Counted from the stretch's first letter, positions 44,065-52,843 are shown. The stretch is DNA of 64,000 nt from an uncultured Eubacteriales bacterium (GCA_934444645.1 CAKSCV010000004.1:83655-147654); one strand, 5' to 3'. The notes: generated by a model from the sequence alone, not told the origin. Made by a program: numbers and translations.

Positions 44065-46017
44065 TTAATAGAGCTTTGCACCTGCTGGAATGTGAGGATC
44101 GACCATCAGCAAATGCAGCTTTTCTTCGCCGTTTTCGTGATGCACGGCACTGATCAGCATACCGCACGAATCAATGCCCATCATGGCACGCGGCGGCAGA
44201 TTGACGATGGCGATACAGGTCTTGCCGACCAATTCCTCCGGCTCATAAAATTCGTGGATACCGCTTAAAATCGTTCTGTTTTCGCCGGTTCCGTCATCTA
44301 ACGTGAACTGCAACAGCTTCTTGGATTTCGGAACAGCCGTGCATTCGAGAACCTTGACCGCTCTGAAATCCGATTTGGAGAAGGTCTCAAAATCTACGTA
44401 ATCCTTGAATAAAGGCTCGATCTCGACTTTCGAGAAATCGATTTTTTCGACCGGTGCAGCACCTGCCGTGCCAGTGGAGGCCTGCGCTGCGTTGTTGGCT
44501 TCATTCTTGGCTGCACCCTGCGACTTCATGGTGGGGAACAACAGCACATCGCGAATGGCGGCAGAATCGGTAAGAAGCATACACATTCTGTCGATACCGA
44601 AACCGATACCGCCCGTCGGCGGCATACCGATCTCAAGCGCATTGAGAAAATCCTCGTCGGTGTGGTTGGCCTCTTCATCGCCCTGCGCCAAAAGCTCCTC
44701 CTGCATACGGAAGCGTTCTCTCTGGTCGATCGGGTCGTTAAGCTCGGAATAGGCGTTTGCCATTTCCCAGCCGTTCATAAAGAACTCAAAGCGTTCCACA
44801 TAGTTCGGGTCGCTCGGCTTCTTCTTGGTGAGCGGCGAAATTTCGATCGGATGATCGGTCACAAAGGTTGGCTGAAGCAAGTGTTCCTCTGCATATTCTT
44901 CGAAGAACAAGCTTAAAATATCGCCTTTCTTGTGGCGGTCTTCAAATTCGACGTGATGCTCCTTGGCGATGGCTTTGGCTTCTTCGTCGGAATGAATCTC
45001 GTTAAAATCCACACCGGCATATTTCTTGACCGCATCCACCATGGTGATGCGCTCAAAAGGCTTGCCGAGATCCATTTCCACACCGTTGTAAACGATGGTG
45101 GTCGTGCCGAGAACTTCCTTTGCCACATGGCGGTACAGGTTTTCGGTCAAGTCCATCATGCCGTTGTAGTCGGTGTAGGCTTGGTATAATTCCATCAGCG
45201 TGAATTCCGGATTGTGACGGGTATCAAGACCTTCGTTGCGGAATACGCGGCCGATTTCATACACTCTTTCAAGGCCGCCGACGATCAGACGCTTTAAGTA
45301 AAGCTCCAACGAAATGCGCAGCTTCAAATCCTCGTCAAGAGCGTTGAAATGCGTCTCAAAGGGACGGGCAGCCGCACCGCCGGCATTGGATACAAGCATC
45401 GGCGTCTCCACTTCAATAAAGCCCTGTCCGTCAAGATACTTGCGGATGGTGCTGATGATCTTCGAACGCTTGATAAAGGTGTCCTTGGCTTCGGGATTCA
45501 TAATGATATCCACATAACGCTGACGGTAGCGAAGGTCGGTGTTGGTAAGACCGTGGAATTTTTCCGGTAGGATCTGAAGGCTCTTGGAAAGCAGCGTCAC
45601 ACTTGCGGCATGAATCGATGTCTCGCCGGTCTTGGTCTTGAAAACCGTTCCCTCAATGCCGACAATGTCGCCGATATCCATTTTCTTGAAGGCGGCGTAG
45701 GCTTCTTCGCCGATGGCGTCGCGCGCCACATAGCACTGAATAAGTCCCTGCAGATCCTGTACATGGCAAAACGATGCCTTGCCCATGATGCGCTTGGACA
45801 TCAAACGGCCGGCGATCGAAACGGTTTTGCCGTCAAGCTCATCGAAATGTTCTTTGATCTCGGCACTGTGGTGGGTTTGATTGTATTTGGTAATCTCAAA
45901 CGGATCCTTGCCGGAAGCTACCAGCTCGGCGAGCTTTTCGCGGCGGATACGCTTTTGTTCGTTCAGATCGACCTCAGGCGAAGAGCCGTTCGGTACATTC
46001 TTTTGATTGTCTGCCAT
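44065..46017 (-). CDS. lysS: Lysyl-tRNA synthetase, class II, with a fused C-terminal tRNA-binding domain
   Basis: Charges tRNA(Lys) with lysine. Of 650 residues, the first 500 are a normal class II LysRS: OB-fold anticodon domain (TVSIAGRLMSKRIMGKASF), then motif 2 region RVFRNEGLDTRHNPEF and motif 3 GGIGFGIDRMCML. A low-complexity linker (AAKNEANNAAQASTGTAG) joins a C-terminal domain of about 110 residues: FSKSDFRAVKVLECTAVPKS to LPPRAMMGIDSCGMLIS, which is the EMAP-II/Trbp111 fold seen at the C-terminus of bacterial MetRS. Standard LysRS ends near 500 residues, so this is an added module. The start at 46017 is 9 nt after AAGG; earlier ATGs overlap that site. Downstream of greA in one operon. 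Confidence 0.93.
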   Translation of the reverse strand: MADNQKNVPNGSSPEVDLNEQKRIRREKLAELVASGKDPFEITKYNQTHHSAEIKEHFDELDGKTVSIAGRLMSKRIMGKASFCHVQDLQGLIQCYVARDAIGEEAYAAFKKMDIGDIVGIEGTVFKTKTGETSIHAASVTLLSKSLQILPEKFHGLTNTDLRYRQRYVDIIMNPEAKDTFIKRSKIISTIRKYLDGQGFIEVETPMLVSNAGGAAARPFETHFNALDEDLKLRISLELYLKRLIVGGLERVYEIGRVFRNEGLDTRHNPEFTLMELYQAYTDYNGMMDLTENLYRHVAKEVLGTTTIVYNGVEMDLGKPFERITMVDAVKKYAGVDFNEIHSDEEAKAIAKEHHVEFEDRHKKGDILSLFFEEYAEEHLLQPTFVTDHPIEISPLTKKKPSDPNYVERFEFFMNGWEMANAYSELNDPIDQRERFRMQEELLAQGDEEANHTDEDFLNALEIGMPPTGGIGFGIDRMCMLLTDSAAIRDVLLFPTMKSQGAAKNEANNAAQASTGTAGAAPVEKIDFSKVEIEPLFKDYVDFETFSKSDFRAVKVLECTAVPKSKKLLQFTLDDGTGENRTILSGIHEFYEPEELVGKTCIAIVNLPPRAMMGIDSCGMLISAVHHENGEEKLHLLMVDPHIPAGAKLY

Positions 46018-46104
46018 TTTCATCATCCTTAAAAAAGTTTCATTGGAAAGCCGATGCTTCTGCCGGCCGGACCGCGCGTTTTAATTTTAATGGGGAAGAA
46101 AGCT

Positions 46105-46590
46105 TTACGCGGTTTTGGAGATCTCGAGAATCTTCATGGAGATTTCGCCGCCGGGTGTTTCTGCCTTGACGATTTCGCCGACTTCGGCGCCGATGAGAGC
46201 CCGTCCGATGGGCGATTCTTCGGAAATGCGGTTTTCCAGGGGATTGGTCTCGTTGGAACCGACAAGCGTATATTCGATTTCTTCTTCATACGTTTCGTCG
46301 TACACCTTGACGGTGGTGCCGATGCTTGCGGTATCGGTCTGTACTTCATGCTCGTTAATGACCTTGATGTTTTTGAGCATGGCCTCAATGTCGGCGATAC
46401 GCTGTTCGACGGCAGCCTGTTCGTTTTTGGCTTCGTCGTATTCACTGTTTTCGGAAAGGTCACCGAAAGCGCGGGCAGTTTTGATGGCCTCGGCAACTTC
46501 CTTGCGTTTGGCGGTTTTCAAGTATTCAAGTTCTTCTTGGAGTTTTTTCAAGCCTTCGCTTGAAACGGTAACCTGTTTAGCGTTCTGCAT
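46105..46590 (-). CDS. greA: Transcription elongation factor GreA
   Basis: Stimulates transcript cleavage by arrested RNA polymerase. The 161-residue protein has the N-terminal coiled coil ([20 protein letters not shown]), the basic-acidic tip [17 protein letters not shown] with the two functional acidic residues, and the C-terminal domain ending with the FKBP-like [20 protein letters not shown] block. The start at 46590 follows AAAGGATC. greA followed by lysS is a common order in Firmicutes. Confidence 0.95.
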   Translation of the reverse strand: MQNAKQVTVSSEGLKKLQEELEYLKTAKRKEVAEAIKTARAFGDLSENSEYDEAKNEQAAVEQRIADIEAMLKNIKVINEHEVQTDTASIGTTVKVYDETYEEEIEYTLVGSNETNPLENRISEESPIGRALIGAEVGEIVKAETPGGEISMKILEISKTA

Positions 46591-46634
46591 GAAATAAGAT
46601 CCTTTCGCAAATGAATTCAATATCAATACTCTAT

Positions 46635-46663
46635 ATTATATAAAAAAAGAAAGAAAATGTCAA
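46635..46663 (-). promoter_or_regulatory. Consensus sigma-A promoter of greA-lysS
   Basis: Minus strand TTGACA (complement of 46658-46663), 17 nt, TATAAT (complement of 46635-46640). Confidence 0.93.
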
Positions 46664-46824
46664 CCGTTTTTGAAAAAAAGCGTATTTTTTACAAATTAAA
46701 CGAACCTTTTTTCCGAGTGTGTGCACAAAGCCGTGAAATTTTCGGTTATTTCTCGACAACTTCAGAAAAAAGTCGTCTGTATTTGGTGATATTTTACAAA
46801 TTATTCGACTTTATCCCCAATATA

Positions 46825-46853
46825 TTGACAGAACCCGCGCTGCGTGTTACAAT
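46825..46853 (+). promoter_or_regulatory. Sigma-A promoter of the PRPP-synthetase-like gene
   Basis: TTGACA (46825-46830), 17 nt, TACAAT (46848-46853), with extended -10 TGT. Confidence 0.9.
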
Positions 46854-46915
46854 ATACCTGTGAATACACGTCTGTTTGCTATGACAAACCGAGACGAAAT
46901 ACGGAGGAAAGCATC

Positions 46916-48046
46916 ATGCAGGATTTATCAAAGGAAGTTGCGTTCAGTCCGCTTGCCATTATCGGCACGCGCGGAACCGAAGAAATGTGCCGCCGGATCG
47001 AAAAATATATCGGCGAATGGCGCAAGGAAGAACCGCATTACATCATCGAAGCGCAGTTTCCGCGTTTCGGAACGGGAGAGGCCAAATGCCTTCTCAAGGA
47101 ATCTGTGCGCGGCAAGGATGTCTTTATTGTGGCGGATTGCTTCAATTACAGCCAAACCTATAAAATGTACGGCATGACCGTTCCCATGAGCCCGGACGAC
47201 CACTACCAGGATATTAAGCGTATTATTTCGGCCATCAGCGGTAAAGCCGGCCGTATCTCGGTCATTATGCCGATGCTGTACGAAAGCCGTCAGCATCGCC
47301 GCACGGCACGCGAATCGCTCGACTGCTCGTTTATGCTGCATGAGCTTATTACGCTCGGCGTGCAGAACATCATGACTTTTGACGCACACGACGACCGCGT
47401 CCGCAACGCCATCCCTCTCGAAGGCTTTGATAACCTTATGCCGACCTATCAGATGATTAAGGCGTTTATGAACAACGAAACCAATTTTGATTTGAAGAAC
47501 ACCGTGATCGTTTCGCCGGATGAAGGCGCACTTGCACGCGGTATGTACTATTCCTCCGTGCTCGGTGTGCAGTTAAGCATGTTCTACAAACGACGCGACT
47601 ATACCGTCGTTAAGGACGGCAAAAACCCGATCGTTGCGCATGAATACCTCGGTGAAAACGTTGAAGGCAAGGATATCATCGTCGTGGACGATATTCTGTC
47701 CTCGGGAGAATCGTTCCTTCACGTTCTCGACAAGCTCAAATCCATGGGCGCGCGCCGCATTTTCGGCTTCTTTACCTTCGGCCTTTTCTGCAACGGCTTT
47801 GACCTTGTGGATAAATACTATGAAGACGGAAAATTCGACCGTATCTATGCGACCAACTCCGTCTATAACTCAGAAGCCGCACTGTCCCGTCCGTGGTTCA
47901 AGGAAGTCAATGTGTTAAAATACATCGCTTACTATATCGAAGCGGTCAATATCAATAAGTCCGTCGGCCTTATGCTCGACCCGACCGCAAAGATTCATGC
48001 GCTTTGCGATGCACACGGCATCAGCATTCCCGGAGGCACAAAGTAA
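46916..48046 (+). CDS. Divergent ribose-phosphate pyrophosphokinase (PRPP synthetase)
   Basis: Expected to make PRPP from ribose 5-phosphate and ATP. At 376 residues it is about 60 longer than classical Prs. The N-terminal half has ADCFNYSQTYKMYGMTVPMS and VIMPMLYESRQHRR, the latter aligned with the ATP-loop region of Prs; MTFDAHDDRVRNAI resembles the PRPP-enzyme DLHxxQ motif; and the PRPP-binding loop is IIVVDDILSSGES near residues 256-268. The spacing and extra segments mark the distinct clade found in Clostridia, so catalytic activity is assumed from homology. The start follows ACGGAGGAAAGCATC. Confidence 0.82.
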   Translation: MQDLSKEVAFSPLAIIGTRGTEEMCRRIEKYIGEWRKEEPHYIIEAQFPRFGTGEAKCLLKESVRGKDVFIVADCFNYSQTYKMYGMTVPMSPDDHYQDIKRIISAISGKAGRISVIMPMLYESRQHRRTARESLDCSFMLHELITLGVQNIMTFDAHDDRVRNAIPLEGFDNLMPTYQMIKAFMNNETNFDLKNTVIVSPDEGALARGMYYSSVLGVQLSMFYKRRDYTVVKDGKNPIVAHEYLGENVEGKDIIVVDDILSSGESFLHVLDKLKSMGARRIFGFFTFGLFCNGFDLVDKYYEDGKFDRIYATNSVYNSEAALSRPWFKEVNVLKYIAYYIEAVNINKSVGLMLDPTAKIHALCDAHGISIPGGTK

Positions 48047-48048
48047 AA

Positions 48049-48543
48049 ATGCACGTTCGTATTGCCGAACTTCGTGACCTGCCGGAGCTTTTGGACATCT
48101 ATAATTACGAGGTCTTGAACGGATACGCCACCTTCGACAGCATTCCCCAGTCCTATGAACAGCGCAAGGTGTGGTTCGACGACCATAACAAAGACCACCA
48201 TCCGCTCATTGTCGCGGTGGATGACGAAGGGAAGATTGCCGGATATTCGTCGCTCTCAGGCTATCGCCCGAAGGATTCGTATAAGCCGTCCGTGGAGCTT
48301 TCGGTGTATGTTTCGCCGAATCACCGCCGCAGGGGCGTCGCAACGCTGCTTATGGAAAAAATCTTGGAAATGGCACGTAAGGACGAGGTAATCCATACCG
48401 TCGTTTCGGTCATTACAAACGGCAACGACGCCAGCATCCGCCTGCATGAAAAATTCGGCTTTACCTATTGCGGCACCATCCGCGAGGTCGGAATCAAGCA
48501 CGGAAAGCTTTTGAGCATCGATAACTTCCAGTTAATGGTATAA
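48049..48543 (+). CDS. GNAT-family N-acetyltransferase, phosphinothricin acetyltransferase-like
   Basis: A 164-residue acetyl-CoA-dependent acyltransferase. It has IYNYEVLNGYATFDSIP near the N-terminus, the central FVELSVYVSPNHRRRGVAT-type A motif (VELSVYVSPNHRRRGVATLL) and the C-terminal motif NDASIRLHEKFGFTYCGT. Such proteins acetylate methionine sulfoximine, phosphinothricin or amino acids. The start is 3 nt after the PRPP-synthetase stop; GGAGG lies in that gene's last codons, so coupling is probable. Confidence 0.88.
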   Translation: MHVRIAELRDLPELLDIYNYEVLNGYATFDSIPQSYEQRKVWFDDHNKDHHPLIVAVDDEGKIAGYSSLSGYRPKDSYKPSVELSVYVSPNHRRRGVATLLMEKILEMARKDEVIHTVVSVITNGNDASIRLHEKFGFTYCGTIREVGIKHGKLLSIDNFQLMV

Positions 48544-48559
48544 AAACACGAAAAATCTG

Positions 48560-48588
48560 TTGACATGACCATGAAAATATGGTATATT
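48560..48588 (+). promoter_or_regulatory. Sigma-A promoter of the GH106-like gene
   Basis: TTGACA (48560-48565), 17 nt, TATATT (48583-48588), 62 nt before the start. Confidence 0.88.
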
Positions 48589-48649
48589 GTGGACAGATTT
48601 TTCTTTTATACATTCAAAACCGAACTAAGAGAGGGAACAGGGGAAAAGC

Positions 48650-51595
48650 ATGATGATCACCAAAGAATTCTTACAGAATCCGCCGAAAAAATACCGGCCG
48701 CTTCCGTTCTGGTCGTGGAATGCAAAGCTCGAAACCGATGAAACGCTCGAACAGGTTGCAAAGATGGACGATAACGGCATCGGCGGCTATTTTATGCACG
48801 CGCGCGGCGGCTTGAAGACCGAATATATGAGCGACGAATGGTTTGACAACGTGCGCGCCGCCGTCGTGGACGGGGAAAAGCGCGGCATGGCGCCGTGGGG
48901 CTACGATGAAAACGGCTGGCCGAGCGGCTTCGGCTCGGGTGCGGTCAACGGTCTTGGCGTCAAGTATCAGCAAAAGTACCTCCATATGGAATATACCGAT
49001 GTGCCGGCAGAGGACGAAATGACCGTCGGCAATGTCAAAGCGGAAGACGGCCGCAACCGCCACTTTTATTTCTCGGTCAACCGCTTCTATGTCGATACCA
49101 TGGACAGCGAAGTAACGGATGCGTTTATCGCCTCCACGCACGAAAAATATAAAGAAAAGCTCGGCGCGGATTTTTCCAAAATGGCAGGCTTCTTCACGGA
49201 TGAGCCGCAGATGTCGCGTAAGCCAAAGGGCATTCCGTATTCGCTCATTTTGCCGCGTGAGTATAAGAATGCCTACGGCGAAGAGCTGCTCCCGGTGCTG
49301 CACCACCTTTTCGAAACCTCCGAAGAAGCCTATCGCACGCGTTTCCGCTATTGGAAGCTGGTGACGCGCCTGTTCTCCGAAAATTTCATGGGTCGGATCT
49401 ACCGTTGGTGCAATGCCAACGGCTCGCGCCTTACCGGCCACATGGTGCTTGAAGAAAGCTTGGCCGATCAGCTCGACTGCAACGGCTCGTGTATGCCCAA
49501 CTATATGCATCTTCACATTCCCGGCGTGGACAAGCTCGGCAGAAGCGTTTCGCGCGATCTTTTGGCACCGCAGGTGACCTCTGTGGCTGCCCAGACCGGC
49601 AAAAAGCAGATTCTCACCGAAAGCTTTGCCATGTGCGGCTGGGATGTGACGTTTGAAGAGCTCAAATGGATTCTCGAATGGCAGATGGTCAAGGGCGTTA
49701 ACCTTCTCTGCCAGCACTTGGAGGGCTATTCGCTCGGCGGACTTCGCAAGCGCGATTATCCGGCCGGCCATTTCTTCCAAAATCCGTGGTGGAAGGATTA
49801 TAAAGCGTTTATGGATTTTGCTTCGCGCGTCGGAATGCTGCTTGCCGAGGGTGAGATCAAGTGCGAGGTGTTGGTGCTGCACACCATATCCAGCGCATGG
49901 ATGTACCGCTCGGACGACCATGACTGGCGAAGCGATATCAACCGCCGGTACAGCGCAAAATTAACGGATATGATCACATGGCTGGACAAAAATCAGATTC
50001 TCCACCATCTCGGCGACGAAACCGTTATGGAAACGCTTGCTTCGGTCGAGGGCGATACCTTAAAGGTCGGCAAGATGAGCTATAAAACGGTTATTGTGCC
50101 GTCGGCGGCTGTTATCAGCTCGCATACGCTTGCGCTGCTGAAGGCCTTTAAGCAGAACGGCGGCAACCTTGTTTTCGTCGGTGAAGTTCCGTCATATGTG
50201 GACGGCGTGAAATCGGACGAAGTGAAAAAGCTCGCCGAAAAGTACGCGGAACGCACGGAAGACGTTCTGCCGCTGTTGCCGGAAAGCGTGCGTTATATCA
50301 AGCTTGCACACGCCGACGGTACACTGTGCGACGTGCAGTATGCCGAACGCCATTTTGACGATTTCACCATGTATTACTTTGTCAATACCTATTCCGGAAA
50401 AGAACGCGCCGTGTTTGAAGCCAAAGGCGGCAGTGCCGTCCGCTTCAACTATGATACCGGCGAAACCGAACCGTTTGCCTTTACGGCTGAAAACGGTGTT
50501 CTGACGGCTTCAATCGAGTTTGAACCAAAAGGCTCTCTTATCCTGTTTGTCTACAACGACGACCGCGTGGCGGCGGCAAAGGCCGAAAAAACGGGGCTTG
50601 TGCCGCTCGGAAGCAAGCTGTACGGCGATTGGAAGATCGCGGCGCGTGAACCGAATGCTTTGACGCTCGATTTCTGCGATGTTTGGTTTGACGGCGAAAA
50701 GAAATACGAAAACCTGCCGGTTCTCGATATTGAAGAAATAGCCAACGCCTTTGAACGCAGCGTAAATATTCGCCTTGATTTCAAGGTTAAGAGCGATTTC
50801 GACCTGCCGGGCAAGACGTATCTTGTGGTTGAGGAGGCCGAATCCTTCGAGCTTCTTATCAACGGCAACCCGGTGGAAAAGAAGCCCCACGGCTATTTCC
50901 GCGATAAAGCGTTTATCAAGCTCGATATTTCCGGAAAAATCGTTAAGGGCGATAACGTGATTACGTTAGTCACCGATTTCGTCCAGCCGCAGCACATCTA
51001 CGATACCATTAAGGACTGCTATGAATTCGAAGCCATGCGCAATAAGCTTTGGTACGACCGTGAGATCAACGAATTGTATTTGCTCGGTGATTTCGGCGTG
51101 CGTGCCGATAAGGCGTACCGCCCGGCTCCCAACCGCAGCTTCTATACCGACGGAGGCTTTACGCTCGTTCCGGCAAGGGAAACTGTCATGGATGGCAATA
51201 TCGCCGTACAGGACTATCCGTTCTACACCGGAAAAATGACGCTTGAAAAGACGATTACGCTTGCAGACGGCGAAATCGAGAACCGTTCGATCGAGTTTTC
51301 GCACATGGGCGCGGTCATCACCAAAGCGCGTATTAACGGCAAGTCTCTTTCGCCGCTCACGCGTGCGCCGTACCGCTTTGACCTTTCGGGACTTTTGCAT
51401 ACCGGCAAAAACAAAATCGAACTTGAGCTTACCAACAACTTCCGCAATCTGCTCGGTCCGCTTCATCTCGGCGGCGAGTCGTATTCGGTGGGACCCGCTT
51501 CGTTCCAGCATGATTCAAAGATCTTCGGCGGCGGTCTGAACCGCGGTTGGACAGACGGATACGCGTTCTTAGAATACGGTCTGTTCTTCAAGTAA
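48650..51595 (+). CDS. Glycoside hydrolase of the alpha-L-rhamnosidase (GH106)-like superfamily
   Basis: A 981-residue cytoplasmic-looking glycosidase with no signal peptide. N-terminal catalytic barrel: PLPFWSWNAKLETDETLEQV, YFMHARGGLKTEY, the hallmark PWGYDENGWPSGFGSG and the candidate acidic residues in AGFFTDEPQMS and MVLEESLADQ. TESFAMCGWDVTFEELKWI lies further on. The C-terminal 300 residues have galactose-binding-type beta-sandwiches (VNIRLDFKVKSDFDLPGKTY, MGAVITKARINGKSLSPL, FRNLLGPLHLGGE). The substrate is uncertain; rhamnose-containing glycans are a guess from the family. It starts with two ATGs (48650 and 48653) after AGAGAGGGAACAGG. Confidence 0.85.
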   Translation: MMITKEFLQNPPKKYRPLPFWSWNAKLETDETLEQVAKMDDNGIGGYFMHARGGLKTEYMSDEWFDNVRAAVVDGEKRGMAPWGYDENGWPSGFGSGAVNGLGVKYQQKYLHMEYTDVPAEDEMTVGNVKAEDGRNRHFYFSVNRFYVDTMDSEVTDAFIASTHEKYKEKLGADFSKMAGFFTDEPQMSRKPKGIPYSLILPREYKNAYGEELLPVLHHLFETSEEAYRTRFRYWKLVTRLFSENFMGRIYRWCNANGSRLTGHMVLEESLADQLDCNGSCMPNYMHLHIPGVDKLGRSVSRDLLAPQVTSVAAQTGKKQILTESFAMCGWDVTFEELKWILEWQMVKGVNLLCQHLEGYSLGGLRKRDYPAGHFFQNPWWKDYKAFMDFASRVGMLLAEGEIKCEVLVLHTISSAWMYRSDDHDWRSDINRRYSAKLTDMITWLDKNQILHHLGDETVMETLASVEGDTLKVGKMSYKTVIVPSAAVISSHTLALLKAFKQNGGNLVFVGEVPSYVDGVKSDEVKKLAEKYAERTEDVLPLLPESVRYIKLAHADGTLCDVQYAERHFDDFTMYYFVNTYSGKERAVFEAKGGSAVRFNYDTGETEPFAFTAENGVLTASIEFEPKGSLILFVYNDDRVAAAKAEKTGLVPLGSKLYGDWKIAAREPNALTLDFCDVWFDGEKKYENLPVLDIEEIANAFERSVNIRLDFKVKSDFDLPGKTYLVVEEAESFELLINGNPVEKKPHGYFRDKAFIKLDISGKIVKGDNVITLVTDFVQPQHIYDTIKDCYEFEAMRNKLWYDREINELYLLGDFGVRADKAYRPAPNRSFYTDGGFTLVPARETVMDGNIAVQDYPFYTGKMTLEKTITLADGEIENRSIEFSHMGAVITKARINGKSLSPLTRAPYRFDLSGLLHTGKNKIELELTNNFRNLLGPLHLGGESYSVGPASFQHDSKIFGGGLNRGWTDGYAFLEYGLFFK

Positions 51596-51604
51596 ATAAA
51601 ACGG

Positions 51605-51642
51605 CGAAGGGCGGCAAAATCCGATAGGGTTGCTGCCCTTCG
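51605..51642 (+). other. Stable hairpin after the GH106-like gene
   Basis: 13-bp stem (51605-51617 / 51630-51642, one G-T pair) with a 13-nt loop, 9 nt after the stop. No T run follows, so it is a weak terminator or an mRNA-end stabiliser. Confidence 0.6.
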
Positions 51643-51661
51643 TGCGAAAAGAGAGGATATT

Positions 51662-51850
51662 TTGAAATTCAACGAAAAATTACGCGATTTAAGAAAAAGC
51701 AAAGGCTTTACCCAAGAGCAGCTTGCTGCAGCTGCGGTCATGCTTCTTCTTTTGCTGCGGACGGCGGCGGTGAAATGCAGCGACGCAAAACCGCTCGAGC
51801 CAACGGTTCGGCAGCCGGTTTTGCCTTACGGGCACTTCGGTTTGGGTTGA
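51662..51850 (+). pseudogene. Truncated XRE-family regulator
   Basis: TTG at 51662 follows GAGAGGATAT and encodes MKFNEKLRDLRKSKGFTQEQ, a typical N-terminus of an XRE helix-turn-helix protein, then LAAAAVML and unrelated residues up to a stop at 51850. The usual continuation (LNVSRQAVSKWE) is missing, so the gene lost all but its first helix, probably by deletion. It overlaps the promoter of the rpe leader by a few bases. Confidence 0.6.
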
Positions 51851-51875
51851 CAGGCGCGAATCTTTGTGCTATAAT
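51847..51875 (+). promoter_or_regulatory. Perfect consensus sigma-A promoter of the rpe leader
   Basis: TTGACA (51847-51852), 17 nt, TATAAT (51870-51875), with a TG one base before the -10. This is the best-matching promoter on the plus strand in the window and sits 290 nt before the rpe start. Confidence 0.93.
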
Positions 51876-51881
51876 GTGCGT

Positions 51882-52061
51882 ATAAAACAAATGTACGATT
51901 TCATAACGGAGCATACGAAAGCGCACGCTTTTTACACGTGCGCTGCGAGGGAAAACCGCCAAAGCAGCCCAAGCATCTATAAAAACGGCAAAACGCTTTT
52001 TTGAGCGTTCGGATTCCTTGGCTTTGTCATTCCGGAAAAAGCCGTTTTGCCGGAATTTTTT
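51882..52061 (+). ncRNA. Structured RNA with an attenuator-like 3' end, possibly a new riboswitch
   Basis: About 180 nt with no ORF. It has a 7-bp hairpin GCGCACG/CGTGCGC (51921-51943) and a GCTGC...GCAGC helix around GAGGGAAAACCGCC, then a platform: CGGCAAAACG (51986-51995) is perfectly complementary to CGTTTTGCCG (52043-52052), which is also used by the terminator hairpin 52031-52054 (TCCGG...CCGGA) followed by TTTTTT. A third hairpin, AACGC/GCGTT (51992-52009), overlaps the antiterminator arm. Three mutually exclusive structures ahead of an essential gene are the classic arrangement of ligand-controlled termination. I do not recognise the aptamer. Confidence 0.55.
52031..52061 (+). terminator. 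First attenuator-type terminator of the rpe leader
   Basis: Hairpin 52031-52054 (TCCGG/CCGGA with inner AAAA/TTTT) followed by six T (52056-52061). Confidence 0.8.
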
Positions 52062-52092
52062 CCTCATCGTATTGTATGAAAAAGTACCGAAT

Positions 52093-52139
52093 CTGCCACT
52101 TTGGCAGCGGTTTTTTGCCGTTAAAAAACGACCGCTGCC
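52093..52139 (+). promoter_or_regulatory. Second pair of competing hairpins before rpe
   Basis: CTGCC (52093-52097) / GGCAG (52103-52107) followed by CGG and T6 forms a terminator-like hairpin, but GGCAGCGG (52103-52110) and the T run can instead pair with A6 (52123-52128) and CCGCTGCC (52132-52139). Only one of the two can form. This is a second attenuation or translational control element, 32-78 nt before the rpe start. Confidence 0.55.
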
Positions 52140-52170
52140 GCCGACATTATGAAGATTTTGAGGTAAAAAC

Positions 52171-52830
52171 ATGGTAAAGCTTTCTCCCTCCGTTCTTGCG
52201 TGCGATTTTTCCGTATTCGGAAATGAAGTCCGAAAGGTGGTTGATGCAGGTGCCGAATATGTCCATTTAGATGTCATGGACGGGCATTTCGTGCCGAATA
52301 TTTCGTTCGGTGTGCCGGTTGTTGAAGCCGCACGCCGGGTGACTGACGCGGTGCTCGACGTGCATCTGATGATCACGTCCCCCGAACGCTATGTCGAAGC
52401 TTTTGCAAAGGCCGGTGCGGATATCATTACCTTCCACTACGAAGCGACCAACCGCCCGGAGGAGCTTGTCGACCGGATTCATGCCCTCGGAAAGCGTGCC
52501 GGAATTTCCATAAAGCCGGCAACGCCGACCTTTGTGCTTGAGCCGCTTGTGCGCAAGGCGGACCTTGTGCTTGTCATGACGGTTGAACCCGGCTTCGGCG
52601 GTCAGAAGCTCTTGCAGCCGTGTGTCGATAAGGTGCATGAGGTTTCGCGTATGTGCAAGATGTTCGACGCGTTTCCGGAAATCGAAGTGGATGGCGGTAT
52701 AACGGCCGATAATGTCGGTGACCTTATCCAAAACGGCGCCAATGTTATTGTTGCCGGTTCTGCTGTTTTCAAAGCACCCGATACCGAAAAAGCAGTACGT
52801 GTTTTGAAGGGCGATTTATCGGACTTGTAA
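52171..52830 (+). CDS. rpe: Ribulose-phosphate 3-epimerase
   Basis: Interconverts ribulose 5-phosphate and xylulose 5-phosphate in the pentose phosphate pathway. The 219-residue TIM barrel has SPSVLACDF (the first Asp is nearby), the metal and catalytic residues in [12 protein letters not shown] and [17 protein letters not shown] with the phosphate loop, and IEVDGGI with the catalytic Asp. The start follows TTGAGGTAAAAAC. Expression is probably controlled by the unusual leader before it. Confidence 0.96.
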   Translation: MVKLSPSVLACDFSVFGNEVRKVVDAGAEYVHLDVMDGHFVPNISFGVPVVEAARRVTDAVLDVHLMITSPERYVEAFAKAGADIITFHYEATNRPEELVDRIHALGKRAGISIKPATPTFVLEPLVRKADLVLVMTVEPGFGGQKLLQPCVDKVHEVSRMCKMFDAFPEIEVDGGITADNVGDLIQNGANVIVAGSAVFKAPDTEKAVRVLKGDLSDL

Positions 52831-52843
52831 CACAAATTTCTTC

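Noticed and set aside
44065..46663. A T-box leader for lysS
   Set aside because: lysS is the second gene after greA; no T-box core was seen before greA.
51738..52376. A 212-codon open frame on the minus strand over the rpe leader
   Set aside because: Composition is that of non-coding sequence, it overlaps the rpe start and the consensus promoter, and no domain is visible.
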